A DNA stretch of 12,871 nt, taken from the NCBI GenBank assembly GCA_030040815.1, contig JASHSZ010000028.1:1-12871 (forward strand), written 5' to 3'. This DNA comes from Streptosporangiaceae bacterium (lineage in GTDB: Bacteria; Actinomycetota; Actinomycetes; Streptosporangiales; Streptosporangiaceae). The position numbers were made by a program, and so were the translations under genes. Positions 1 through 7,097 of this stretch are shown here, piece after piece (the stretch's first letter is position 1; each line of letters opens with the position of its first letter). Below the pieces are notes generated by a model. It ran no database searches. It had not been told where the DNA came from and saw only the letters and a list, made by a program, of their open reading frames with translations.

Positions 1-1
1 A

Positions 2-421
2 CCAGAAGCAAGCAAGCTCTACATGCAGATTGCCCGGGAATGGTTCACCGAAGGGTGGCGAGGCAACCTCGCGATGGCCGACGACATTTTCAGCCAGGAC
101 GTGCGGACCAACGGGGTCCCTGTCGGCGTTGCCGGGCCAGTTGGCCGTATCCGCGACCGGCTGACGGGCTTTCCGGATCTGACCACGACCATCGAGCACA
201 TGTTCATCTCGGGAGACAAGCTCGCGGTCACTCTGGTCTGGCGCGGGACCCACACCGGCGAGTATGGGGGTGTAGCGGCAACTGGCAAGCCGGTCGAGGT
301 GCGTGACACAGCGATCTGGCACTTCCGGCGCGGCAAGGTCAACGAGATTCTGACGCTCCAGGACCAGTTCGGGCTGCTGAAGCAGATCGGATACCTGCCT
401 GATAGCGTCCGCGCTGCCTGA
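2..421 (+). CDS. SnoaL-like / NTF2-fold ester cyclase-type protein (5' end probably off-window)
   Basis: Small alpha+beta barrel protein of the SnoaL-like polyketide cyclase/NTF2 superfamily. Seen: a helical N-terminus with WFTEGWRGN and DIFSQDVRTNG, then the alternating strands GDKLAVTLVWRGTHTGEY, VRDTAIWHFRRGKVNEI and a C-terminal LQDQFGLLKQIGY. This is the usual order for ester-cyclase-like SnoaL proteins, at a typical length of about 130-140 residues. The frame is open to the left edge, and the residues before the first ATG (position 23), PEASKLY, look like the normal N-terminal helix of the family. That ATG has no Shine-Dalgarno sequence, so the true start is probably just outside the window. 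If translation does start at 23, the protein is 132 aa. The substrate cannot be told from sequence; many family members are uncharacterised and the fold also serves binding or isomerase roles. It converges on the SDR gene with a 40-bp gap. Confidence 0.8.
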   Translation, partial: PEASKLYMQIAREWFTEGWRGNLAMADDIFSQDVRTNGVPVGVAGPVGRIRDRLTGFPDLTTTIEHMFISGDKLAVTLVWRGTHTGEYGGVAATGKPVEVRDTAIWHFRRGKVNEILTLQDQFGLLKQIGYLPDSVRAA

Positions 422-435
422 GCCGCGCACGCGGC
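422..435. terminator. possible short hairpin between convergent genes
   Basis: Directly after the SnoaL-like stop codon, GCCGCG and CGCGGC form a short GC-rich inverted repeat (GCCGC stem, GCAC loop). It lies in the 40-bp gap between two convergent genes, where a bidirectional terminator would be useful. There is no U-tract and the stem is only 5-6 bp, so termination is an inference. Confidence 0.25.
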
Positions 436-461
436 GGTTACGGCCTGCGGCCAGGTATCGG

Positions 462-1241
462 CTACCAGGTCGGGATGAGACCGCCGTCGATGACGAAGTC
501 GGACCCGCTGATGTTGGCTGCCTGGTCGCTGGCCAGGAAGAGGATCAGGTCAGCGACCTCGGCAGGCTGGCTGAACCGCCCGGTGGCTGACTGGGCCGCG
601 GCCTGGCCCTGGACGTCGGCCGGGCTGGCGCCGGTGGCGTGGCTGACGGTCGCGGCCACGCCGTCGCTGCCAAGCCACAAGTCGGTTGCCACCGGGCCGG
701 GGCTGACCGTGTTGACCCGGATCCCGCGCGGCCCGACCTCCCTGGACAGCGCCTTGGCGAACCCGGCCAGGGCGGCCTTAGCGGCGCTGTAGTCAATCAC
801 GGCCGGGTCGGGCAGCCGGGCGTTGACCGAGCAGGTCATGACGATCACCCCGGCCCCGGCAGCCAGCATCGCCGGCAGCGCCGCCCGGCTGGCCCGGACC
901 GCGGCCATCAGGTTCAGCGTCAGGCTCGCCGCCCAGTCACCGTCGCTGACCGACAAGAAGCCGCCCGGCCGGGCCCGGGCCATACCGACGTTGTTGACCA
1001 GGATGTCGACCCGGTCCCCCGCCATCGCGACCAGCCGCGCCGGGCCGCCCGGGTCGGCCAGGTCGACCTCGGCGAAGCTCACCTGGCTGCCGTGGGCCAG
1101 CGCCTCGATCTCCGCAGACGCGCTCTTAGCGCCAGTGAACACCCGCGCGCCGCTGGCGGCCAGCCGGCCGACAACGGCCAGCCCGATGCCCTTGCTGCCC
1201 CCGGTGACCACGGCGGTCCGTCCCGCCAGGTTGATGTCCAT
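462..1241 (-). CDS. SDR-family NAD(P)-dependent oxidoreductase
   Basis: Classical short-chain dehydrogenase/reductase, 259 aa, the normal length for the family. Seen: the Rossmann cofactor motif TGGSKGIG at residues 13-20, D60 in the EVDL segment that contacts adenine, NNVG at 83-86, and the catalytic tetrad N110, S138 (TCSVN), Y151 and K155 (YSAAK). The PGPVATD motif is at 181-187, and a C-terminal GSDFVIDGG is typical of the FabG-like branch. A good Shine-Dalgarno GGAGG sits 6 nt before the ATG, which supports this start. The cofactor-loop residues (GAKS after strand 2) suggest NADP(H) rather than NAD(H), but only weakly. The substrate is unknown; it could be a ketoreductase acting on a small alcohol or ketone. 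It is transcribed divergently from the alpha/beta hydrolase at 1573, and the pair may share control elements. Confidence 0.93.
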   Translation of the reverse strand: MDINLAGRTAVVTGGSKGIGLAVVGRLAASGARVFTGAKSASAEIEALAHGSQVSFAEVDLADPGGPARLVAMAGDRVDILVNNVGMARARPGGFLSVSDGDWAASLTLNLMAAVRASRAALPAMLAAGAGVIVMTCSVNARLPDPAVIDYSAAKAALAGFAKALSREVGPRGIRVNTVSPGPVATDLWLGSDGVAATVSHATGASPADVQGQAAAQSATGRFSQPAEVADLILFLASDQAANISGSDFVIDGGLIPTW

Positions 1242-1378
1242 GCCGAACCTCCAGTCCAGTGCAGGCCTCCATACCCCAGGCTAGGAACAGGCCCCCTCCG
1301 GCCGCTTGCGTCAGGTAACTGAGCCGATCGGACACCGCTGACAGACCGCCCGCTGCAAAGCTGGTAGCCGGGCGCGCC

Positions 1379-1400
1379 GATGCAGTCGCATGACGCAAGC
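1379..1400 (+). repeat. direct repeat, copy 1 (GATGCAGTCGCATGACGCAAGC)-type, candidate operator
   Basis: This 22-nt element begins GATGCAGTCG, continues with ATGACG and ends AAGC. It recurs exactly 80 bp downstream at 1459 with 20 of 22 bases identical. Its last 10 bases, TGACGCAAGC, also occur perfectly inverted (GCTTGCGTCA) at 1304-1313. The element contains the dyad TGC-AGTC-GCA. Its position in a divergent intergenic region suggests a regulator binding site, but this is an inference. Confidence 0.45.
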
Positions 1401-1458
1401 GCGCGTCGAGCGGGGACACCGAGTGCAACGCAGGCGCCCACAGCGGGCTGCCTGCTCT

Positions 1459-1480
1459 GATGCAGTCGAATGACGGAAGC
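1459..1480 (+). repeat. direct repeat, copy 2, candidate operator
   Basis: Second copy of the 22-nt element, differing from copy 1 at two positions (C to A at base 11, C to G at base 18). It ends 92 bp upstream of the hydrolase start codon. Confidence 0.45.
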
Positions 1481-1572
1481 CGACGACGGGGCGATCCCCT
1501 AGCTTGGGCACCGACGCGGGCCCGGCTGGCAGGTCAGCCAGGCGACACGGAAACACGGGAAGGCCAGTTCAG

Positions 1573-2373
1573 ATGCCTGACAAGCCCCATCCGGTCATAT
1601 TCATCCACGGCCTCTGGCTGCATCACAGCTCCTGGGGCGCGTGGGAATCGATGTTCGAGCAGGCGGGCTACGGCGTCCTGGCCCCAGGTTGGCCTGGCGA
1701 CCAGGAGACCGTCGAACTGGCCCGAGCCAATCCTGAGTCGGTCGCTGACACCGGAATCGATGACGTCGTAGCGCACTTTGCTTCGATCATCAGCAACCTG
1801 GATACCAGTCCGGTGCTGATCGGCCACTCATTCGGCGGGATGATAGCCGAGAAGTTGCTCGGGCAAGATCGAGCCGCGGCAGCCATTGCGATCGATGCGG
1901 CACAGATCAAGGGCGTGCTCCCGCTCCCGCTGTCGTCGCTGCGGGCTACGCTCCCGGTCTTCAAGAACCCCGCGAACCGGCACCGGGCCATCATGCTCAC
2001 TGCCGAACAGTTCCGGTACAGCTTCGGCAACGCCATACCCGACGCGGAGTCGGCCGAGCTGTACGAAAATTGGGTAGTGCCAGCGCCCGGCAAGCCGCTG
2101 TTCGAGGCGGCCGCAGCCAACTTCTCGCTCCATTCGCCAGCCAAGGTCGACACCCGAAACCCGGAGCGGGGGCCACTCCTTCTCATCATGGGCGGCCAGG
2201 ATCACACCGTTCCTGAGGCGATCACCAAGTCGACGCTGAAGCAGTACCGCTATTCGCCAGCACTGACGGAGCTTGCTGAATTTGGCGACCGCGGTCACTC
2301 ACTGATCATCGATTCCGGCTGGGCTGACGTCGCCAAAGCCTGCCTGTCCTGGCTCAGCGACAAAGGCCTCTGA
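1573..2373 (+). CDS. alpha/beta hydrolase
   Basis: Alpha/beta-fold serine hydrolase, 266 aa from the chosen start. Seen: the oxyanion-loop HG in VIFIHGLW (about residues 12-13), the nucleophile elbow GHSFGG with Ser86, a candidate acid Asp210 in LLIMGGQDHTVP, and the catalytic His242 in GDRGHSL. The cap region between residues 110 and 190 is short and helical, as in small esterases, lactonases and non-haem haloperoxidase-like enzymes. I chose the ATG at 1573 because GGGAAGG lies 9 nt upstream and the fold begins immediately after it. An upstream in-frame GTG at 1504 would add 23 residues of no recognisable structure. The gene ends only 26 bp from the convergent LAL regulator gene. Substrate unknown; ester, lactone or amide hydrolysis are all possible. 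Confidence 0.9.
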   Translation: MPDKPHPVIFIHGLWLHHSSWGAWESMFEQAGYGVLAPGWPGDQETVELARANPESVADTGIDDVVAHFASIISNLDTSPVLIGHSFGGMIAEKLLGQDRAAAAIAIDAAQIKGVLPLPLSSLRATLPVFKNPANRHRAIMLTAEQFRYSFGNAIPDAESAELYENWVVPAPGKPLFEAAAANFSLHSPAKVDTRNPERGPLLLIMGGQDHTVPEAITKSTLKQYRYSPALTELAEFGDRGHSLIIDSGWADVAKACLSWLSDKGL

Positions 2374-2399
2374 ACGACCCGCCCTGGGAACGCCTGAAC

Positions 2400-5195
2400 C
2401 TAGAGCGCGTCGTCCCGTCCCGAATCGGCGCCAGGTCCTGAACTACTGCCAAGAGCCTGGTGCAGTTGCGACCGGGATCGGACACCAAGCTTGGGGAATG
2501 CGCGGTAGAGATGTGAGCCCACGGTGCGGTGCGACAGGTACAGCCGCTCGCCGATTTCCCGGTTGGTCAGCCCCTGAGAGGCCAGCTGGGAGACTTGTAG
2601 CTCCTGGGCCGACAGCTTCGACCAAGAGCCGGGCTCGTGCTGCCGGGATCGCCGTCCTGTGGCCGCAAGTTCCTGCATCGCGCGCGCTGACCAGGCGGCG
2701 GCTCCCAGGGCATCGAAGACCGCCTGAGCAGCGGCGAGCGGCCTGCGTGACTCCGCGACCCGCCGCCGGCGGCGTAGCCAGGATCCATGGGCCAGGTCAA
2801 CTCGTGCGCAATACCACGGCGAGGCGTTGACCCTGAGCCGGATGGCGTGTTCGAAGCGGGCCTGCGCCTGATCTTCGGCGGCCAGCACGGCCCGTGCGTA
2901 CGCGAGCGCCCGGATCACCCCGGACGCAGTCGTGTCACCGATCAGGGCCTCGATATGCCGCAGTTACCCCAGGGCCTCCTCGCGGCGGTCGCTCAGCGAG
3001 GCAGATTCGGCCAGGTAGTCAATAGCCCATGCGCACTGCGGGTACTGGTAGGCAACGTCGTGGGGGTCGAACATGCGCCGGAACTCGTCGAACGCTTCGC
3101 CTGGCCTGCCCTCGCCGAGCGCCGCGAATCCCCGGCTGAGCTGAACTCCGTTCAGCAGCGCCCGGTTGCCAGACCTCGCCGCATCCTTCTCGACCTCAGA
3201 GGCGATGTCCAAGGCGGCAGCAGGGTCGCCACGCAGTCCAGCGAGATTGCCCTGCCCTAGCCGAGCGCACGCGGCCCACAGCGGCTGGCGCGTCTCAAAC
3301 CCGAACCTGTACGCCTCATCGGATGCCACGAGGCTGATATCCCAGCGGCCCAGATACAGCGCTGCGAAGGCTTCGAGCACCCGCGCCTGGGTGAGCAGGG
3401 CGATACGACCCTGCCGTCGAAGAGACTCAGACGCCCGCGTCGCAAACCTCAGCCCGCGCTCGAAATCGCCGGTGATGAATCCGGTGCGTGCCAGCAGCCC
3501 GAGCAGGGCAACGTCGGTGATCTCGGCCGAAGCCCATCGGGCGAGCTGGTCAACCAGACGCGCCCCGCGGCCGAACGGGTCGATCTCGGAGTAGAGCACC
3601 ATCACCCGGGGGTCAGCGCTGTCGTGGCTGAGGGCTTCGATGCCCGTGCGCACCCGCGCCCGCAGGTCCTCGCCAGCTGCACCCCAGTAGCACGAGTTGC
3701 AGGCGCCGAGCAGCAACGACGCTGCAAGGCCCTCGTCGCCGTCGCGGCGGGCCTGGTCCGCGGCTTCCACCAGCCGACCGACGTTGTCTTCATCGCCGGG
3801 GATGCCATCGTCGAACGCACCCTCGAGCCCGGCGAGGCGGGCATAGTCGGAGGGTTCGAGCGTGAGGGCACGGGCCTGCGACATTAGCTCGGCCACCGTT
3901 TCGTGCCGCCCGAGCTCGAAGGCCAGCTCGGCCGCCAGCAAGAGCCGGTGACCCCGGTGCCGGCCGTCCTCGGAAAGCTCGGCGGCGCGCCGCAGCCACT
4001 CTTCCGCCAGGCCCGGGGCGCCCCGTGCGAGGGCCCGGCTTGCGCCGGCGTCCAGCTCGGCCGCCAGGGACTCCCGGGCGCGCGGAGTCGCCAGCGCCCG
4101 ATGCCACACGGCACGATCAGGATCGGTCCGGAGCGTGGCAGCCAACGCCTGGTGAACAGCTCTTCGCTGCTCGGCAGAGGCGGACTGGGCGATGGCTGAC
4201 CGAACTAGCGGATGCCGAAAGCGGAACGTGTCGCCGTCGACGACCAGCATCCCGGACTGCGCTGCCTTGCGAAGATCGCCCGTCGCATCGTCATCGCCGT
4301 TGAGCCGCGCGAGAGCGGCAGAAGTCTCCGAGACTTGGTCGCTGTCCTGGACCGCGGCTACCAGCAAGGCGGCGCGGACACGCGGATTAAGGTCGCCGAG
4401 TCCCGCCGCGAAGGTGCGTTCCAGCCTTTCCGTCAGCGGAACCGATTCGGGGAGAGACGACTCACCCGCCCGGCCGGCAACTTTCGCAAGCTCCAGCAGG
4501 GCGAGCGGGTTCCCGGCGGCGGCCGCCAGTACCCGTGCCTCATCAGCCGCCGACAGGTCCGGAGCCTGGTACTCCAGGAGTGCTCGTGACGCCTCGGCGT
4601 CGAGCGGATCGAGCCACAGCAGAACCGAGCCGAAGGTGCTTTCTGGCGGCTGGTTCAGGCGACAGGTCGTCAGCATGACGATCTGCTCATCGGTAATGCG
4701 CCGCGAGATGAACTCGATCGCCTCCCGGCTGTCTTCGTCAAGCCAAGACAGGTCATCAATTCCGACAAGCACCGGAGTCTCAGCGGCCGCGTCGGCAAGC
4801 AGCTCGAGCGCTGCAAGGGCAATGAAGAACCTGTTCGCTGGGGCTCCCCCTGGTTCGGCTAGCCCAAAGGCGCTCAGGAGAGCAGCGCGATGCCCGGCTG
4901 GCAGCTCGTCGACTCGGCCGAGGACCGGCTCGAGCAGCTGGTACAGGGCCGCGAATGCCAGATGGGATTCTCCTTCAGCGGCCTCGACGGACAGAGCCGT
5001 GTATCCCCGTGCGACCGCGAGCTCGGTGCCGGCTCGTAGCAGTGCACTCTTGCCGATCCCGGGATCTCCGGCGATCCGCACAGTGCCGCCGCGCCGAGCC
5101 ACATCGGCAACCGCCGACTCGATCTGCGTCAGCTCCGCGTCCCGCCCTACCAGGTGTGGGTACGCCGGGCCGGAGTTACTCATCGAGCCACGCAT
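2400..5195 (-). pseudogene. LAL-type LuxR-family ATPase regulator interrupted by an in-frame TAA
   Basis: Large ATP-binding LuxR-family (LAL/MalT-like STAND) transcriptional regulator, normally about 900-950 aa. From the ATG at 5195 the reading frame holds VGRDAEL, Walker A GDPGIGKS (about residues 43-50), Walker B LVGIDD (143-148), a long TPR-like helical region, and a C-terminal LuxR HTH (LSAQELQ through LYLSHRTVGSHLYR to SRSQL, about 861-914). A TAA at 2964-2966 (codon 744) interrupts it after EEALG. The same frame continues without shift as LRHIEALIGDTT into the HTH domain, and the downstream part keeps coding codon bias. Reading through gives 931 residues, the expected family size. A single G-to-T change in a GAA codon would explain the stop. 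The upstream product lacks the DNA-binding domain. The downstream part could only be made by reinitiation (GTG at 2918) or readthrough. The start is uncertain: the frame is open to 5339 and ATG 5183 is an alternative. No clear Shine-Dalgarno is seen for either. Confidence 0.88.
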
Positions 5196-5478
5196 GGGCC
5201 GCCTGGGTGGGTGTGAGCCTGCGCGACCTCCAGCATTCGCGACAACGACGTGACACGAGGCTCCCATCATCGGCTTCAGGCCGTCTTGCCAGCCCTCTAA
5301 CCGAAGCGTAAGAGAACGAGTCATCCGAAGGGTCAGCACCAGCTCAGCGCTCTATTGGAAACGCACGGAAACTCCCCCGGTACCCGGTCACAGCTGATGC
5401 GCAGGATCTCGGCCCCGCGAGCCGCCCGGCCGGATGCACGGGTCAGTGGTCGTAATCCTCCCTCCGAACAGCCACGAG
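5196..5478. other. intergenic region upstream of the LAL gene
   Basis: 283 bp between the reductase and the LAL regulator, both leftward. No gene, strong hairpin or repeat is recognised. It may hold the LAL promoter. The LAL frame is open across its left half, but those residues (5196-5339) do not resemble the family. Confidence 0.4.
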
Positions 5479-6114
5479 TCAGGCCCGGCTGATCAGTGAT
5501 AGCGCCTCTGCGGGGCCGACTATGAGATCGTGAAGGTCGCCGCCCACCTCGAGTCGGCCCGACCGGTCGATGCCGCCGATCTTCACCGGCTCGAAGCCAG
5601 CCGCTCGGATCAGCCGTTCGGCTTCGTTGCCGGCCTGGTTGTCGCCGGTCGCGTAGAAGAGGACGGCCGGCTCTGGTGACCGGTTGCTAGCGGACTCCAG
5701 GAGGTTCGCCGACAGGGTTCCGAATGCCATGGCCAGGCGCGCCCCCGGCGGCAACCACCCCGCCACAACCTCGCCAGAGGTTTGCTCCTCCGGCAGGAGA
5801 CGGTAGACGTTGCCGTGCGCGTCTGTGCTGACCGGGTTGCTCGGAACGATCACGACCCTGCCGGTTAGCGATTCGGCGATCTCGTCTATGACGCTCTTCA
5901 GCACGGTAAAGCGCAGCGCGAGAACGACGTCATCGGCGCCCTGCAACGCGTCGCGGTTGTCGACGGCGACGACCGCCGCGAGACCGATTTCTGCGGCCAG
6001 CGTTCGTGCCGACTTAGTGTCGGCGCTCGAGAGCCGCACGGTCTCGCCTCCCGAGGCGAGCAGCCGGGCGATGACCGATCCGATCCCTCCGGTGCCGATG
6101 ATCGCGGTGGTCAT
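5479..6114 (-). CDS. F420-dependent NADP reductase-like NAD(P)-binding oxidoreductase
   Basis: 211-aa protein of the NADPH:F420 reductase-like (F420_oxidored, 6-phosphogluconate-dehydrogenase-fold) group. Seen: the N-terminal dinucleotide motif GTGGIG (residues 7-12) right after a short first strand; S29-S30 in RLSSAD after strand 2, compatible with NADP phosphate binding; VVIVPSNPVS (87-96), AFGTLSANLL (130-139), FYATGD (153-158) and LIRAAGFEPVKIGGI (168-182), the landmark order of this family. I chose the ATG at 6114 because GGGAGG lies 7 nt upstream and the Rossmann strand starts at once. The frame is also open back to an ATG at 6210, directly after the VOC stop codon, but that would add 32 residues without family resemblance. 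Many homologues lack proven F420 activity, so the cofactor pair and substrate are uncertain. Probably co-transcribed with the VOC gene upstream. Confidence 0.85.
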   Translation of the reverse strand: MTTAIIGTGGIGSVIARLLASGGETVRLSSADTKSARTLAAEIGLAAVVAVDNRDALQGADDVVLALRFTVLKSVIDEIAESLTGRVVIVPSNPVSTDAHGNVYRLLPEEQTSGEVVAGWLPPGARLAMAFGTLSANLLESASNRSPEPAVLFYATGDNQAGNEAERLIRAAGFEPVKIGGIDRSGRLEVGGDLHDLIVGPAEALSLISRA

Positions 6115-6210
6115 GACCGAACCTCCCTGAGCGTCACGCGGCGGATCGAGGCTCAGTGCCCGGAGGATCGGCCACCGGCGATTCGCAGGCGGTGCCGCCG
6201 ACCCCGGCAT

Positions 6211-6675
6211 TCACTCCGAATCACCGGCGCGCGTGGCAGGCGGCCAGTGAGCGGGTGACCAGTCCCCGCGTGGGTCCGTGGTTTGCCCCACCTCGATCAG
6301 ATAACCGTCGGGATCGCGGATGTAGCAACGGATCTCATACTGATGCTGTTTCGGCGGCGTCAGGAACTGAGCACCCCTGGCGCTCCACTCGGCGTACACG
6401 GCGTGGATGTCTTTGACCCGGATATTGAGAAAGCTGCTGACGCGGTCGGGATCGCGTGGCGTCTCCAGGATGACCGACGGCTTGTCGTCGGTCGGGCCTC
6501 CGCCGACATTGATGATGATCCAGCTGTTGGCTAGCGCAACATAGGTCACGTCTCCGGAGAACACCACCCTGCCGCCCAGTACCTCGGTGTAGAAGCGCCG
6601 AGAGCGCTCGACATCGTCCGACACGATGAAGTGGGCCAGCACAATTCCCTCTGGCGGTGGCGGGAGCTCGGCCAT
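6211..6675 (-). CDS. VOC-family (glyoxalase/bleomycin-resistance/dioxygenase fold) protein
   Basis: 154-aa vicinal-oxygen-chelate protein with two beta-alpha-beta-beta-beta modules. Seen: module 1 LAHFIVSDDVERSRRFYTEVLGG with H15; VILETP with E71; module 2 FLNIRVKDIHAVYAEW; and the typical ending YIRDPDGYLIEVGQ with E128. H15, E71 and E128 fit metal-ligand positions of the fold. The position that is often His at the start of module 2 is Asn84, so the metal site may be incomplete or different. A strong Shine-Dalgarno GGAGGTG lies 5 nt before the ATG. Substrate unknown: glyoxalase, dioxygenase, epimerase and drug-binding members share this fold. The reductase gene follows 96 bp downstream on the same strand, suggesting a two-gene operon. 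Confidence 0.9.
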   Translation of the reverse strand: MAELPPPPEGIVLAHFIVSDDVERSRRFYTEVLGGRVVFSGDVTYVALANSWIIINVGGGPTDDKPSVILETPRDPDRVSSFLNIRVKDIHAVYAEWSARGAQFLTPPKQHQYEIRCYIRDPDGYLIEVGQTTDPRGDWSPAHWPPATRAGDSE

Positions 6676-6838
6676 CTGGCACCTCCACTGGTGGGCCGCA
6701 CACCCCGTTAGCGACGGCGCCCGCAGGCGATGTTACTAGGGGTATGCATTCGGTCTCTTTCCGCGGCCGGCCTGGCGGCCCGCGCCGCGAGCGGCGGCAA
6801 CGGCAGCGCTGGCCGCAGCGCTGTCCCGGGAAGTTGAG

Positions 6839-6946
6839 GTGGGCGAAGTCGGCACCGAGAGGTTCGAGAAGCAGGATTACGTCCAATTCCGCGAACGGCT
6901 CGAGGAGTGCCTTGCTGAGCTCGCGCTGCTACTGCGGTGGCCTGAC
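6839..6946 (+). pseudogene. possible N-terminal fragment of a glutamate-cysteine ligase-like protein
   Basis: From the GTG at 6839 the frame reads GEVGTERFEKQD, YVQFRERLEECLAELALLL and RWPD. This resembles, from memory, the first 35 residues of actinobacterial GCS2-type glutamate-cysteine ligase-like proteins (Phe, an acidic residue, then a YREK-like helix and CL). After about 6946 the resemblance ends, where a substrate-binding strand would be expected, and the DNA instead looks coding on the other strand. No Shine-Dalgarno is evident. The assignment is weak. Confidence 0.25.
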
Positions 6947-7000
6947 GTAGAAGTTGTCCAGGAAGTCATCGAAATAGGCGTAGCAGTCCTTGATGATCGC
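6929..7000 (-). pseudogene. possible alpha/beta-hydrolase fragment
   Basis: The minus strand reads AIIKDCYAYFDDFLDNFYV then RPPQ and TAG, with almost all G/C third positions. The AYFDDFLDNFY segment resembles the cap helix of haloperoxidase-like alpha/beta hydrolases (FYN usually follows). The resemblance stops at FY, and upstream of 7000 the frame turns to low-complexity Arg/Pro residues, so only about 20 codons survive. Overlaps the neighbouring plus-strand fragments by a few bases. Confidence 0.25.
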
Positions 7001-7068
7001 CGACCGTCGCTGCCGGGATCGCGCTGGTGGCCTGCATCATCGCCACGGTCACGTTCCGGCGGGAATAG
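6997..7068 (+). pseudogene. possible C-terminal fragment of a membrane protein
   Basis: After two adjacent stops the plus strand reads SPTVAAGIALVACIIATVTFRRE followed by TAG. This is one hydrophobic helix ending in a positive tail, as at the C-terminus of many permeases and MFS or ABC-2 transporters, with strongly biased codons. No start codon or further domain is present. The family cannot be named. Confidence 0.25.
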
Positions 7069-7097
7069 ACGGGACCGGCGATGGCCCGAACGATGGC

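Larger units (their letters stand above)
1242..1572. promoter_or_regulatory. divergent upstream region between the SDR and hydrolase genes
   Basis: This 331-bp stretch has no convincing gene; the short open frames in it lack ribosome sites and family resemblance. It must hold the promoters of the SDR (leftward) and the alpha/beta hydrolase (rightward). It contains an imperfect 22-nt direct repeat and a 10-nt inverted copy of part of it, listed separately. I see no clear -35/-10 pair. Confidence 0.5.
6676..7097. other. gene-remnant mosaic between the VOC gene and the cbb cluster
   Basis: 422 bp without an intact gene. Within 6839-7068 three short stretches with strongly coding-like codon use lie end to end on alternating strands; each reads like a piece of a different protein family (listed separately). 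Position 6676-6838 holds the VOC ribosome site on its left and otherwise only GC-rich sequence with no gene I recognise. The arrangement suggests a deletion or recombination scar. Confidence 0.45.

Noticed and set aside
639..1322. 227-aa plus-strand open frame over the SDR gene
   Set aside because: Low-complexity Arg/Gly/Pro sequence; the minus-strand SDR has all family motifs and a strong ribosome site.
2919..2970. Frameshift in the LAL regulator
   Set aside because: The two parts are in the same frame; only a stop codon (TAA, 2964-2966) separates them.
4192..5253. 353-aa open frame on the plus strand, antisense to the LAL regulator
   Set aside because: Ser/Arg/Ala-rich composition with no domain; it is the GC-bias shadow of the ATPase gene, whose Walker motifs are clear on the other strand.
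6115..6210. N-terminal extension of the reductase starting at ATG 6210 right after the VOC stop codon
   Set aside because: The extra 32 residues have no resemblance to the family, whereas ATG 6114 has GGGAGG 7 nt upstream and begins exactly at the Rossmann strand.
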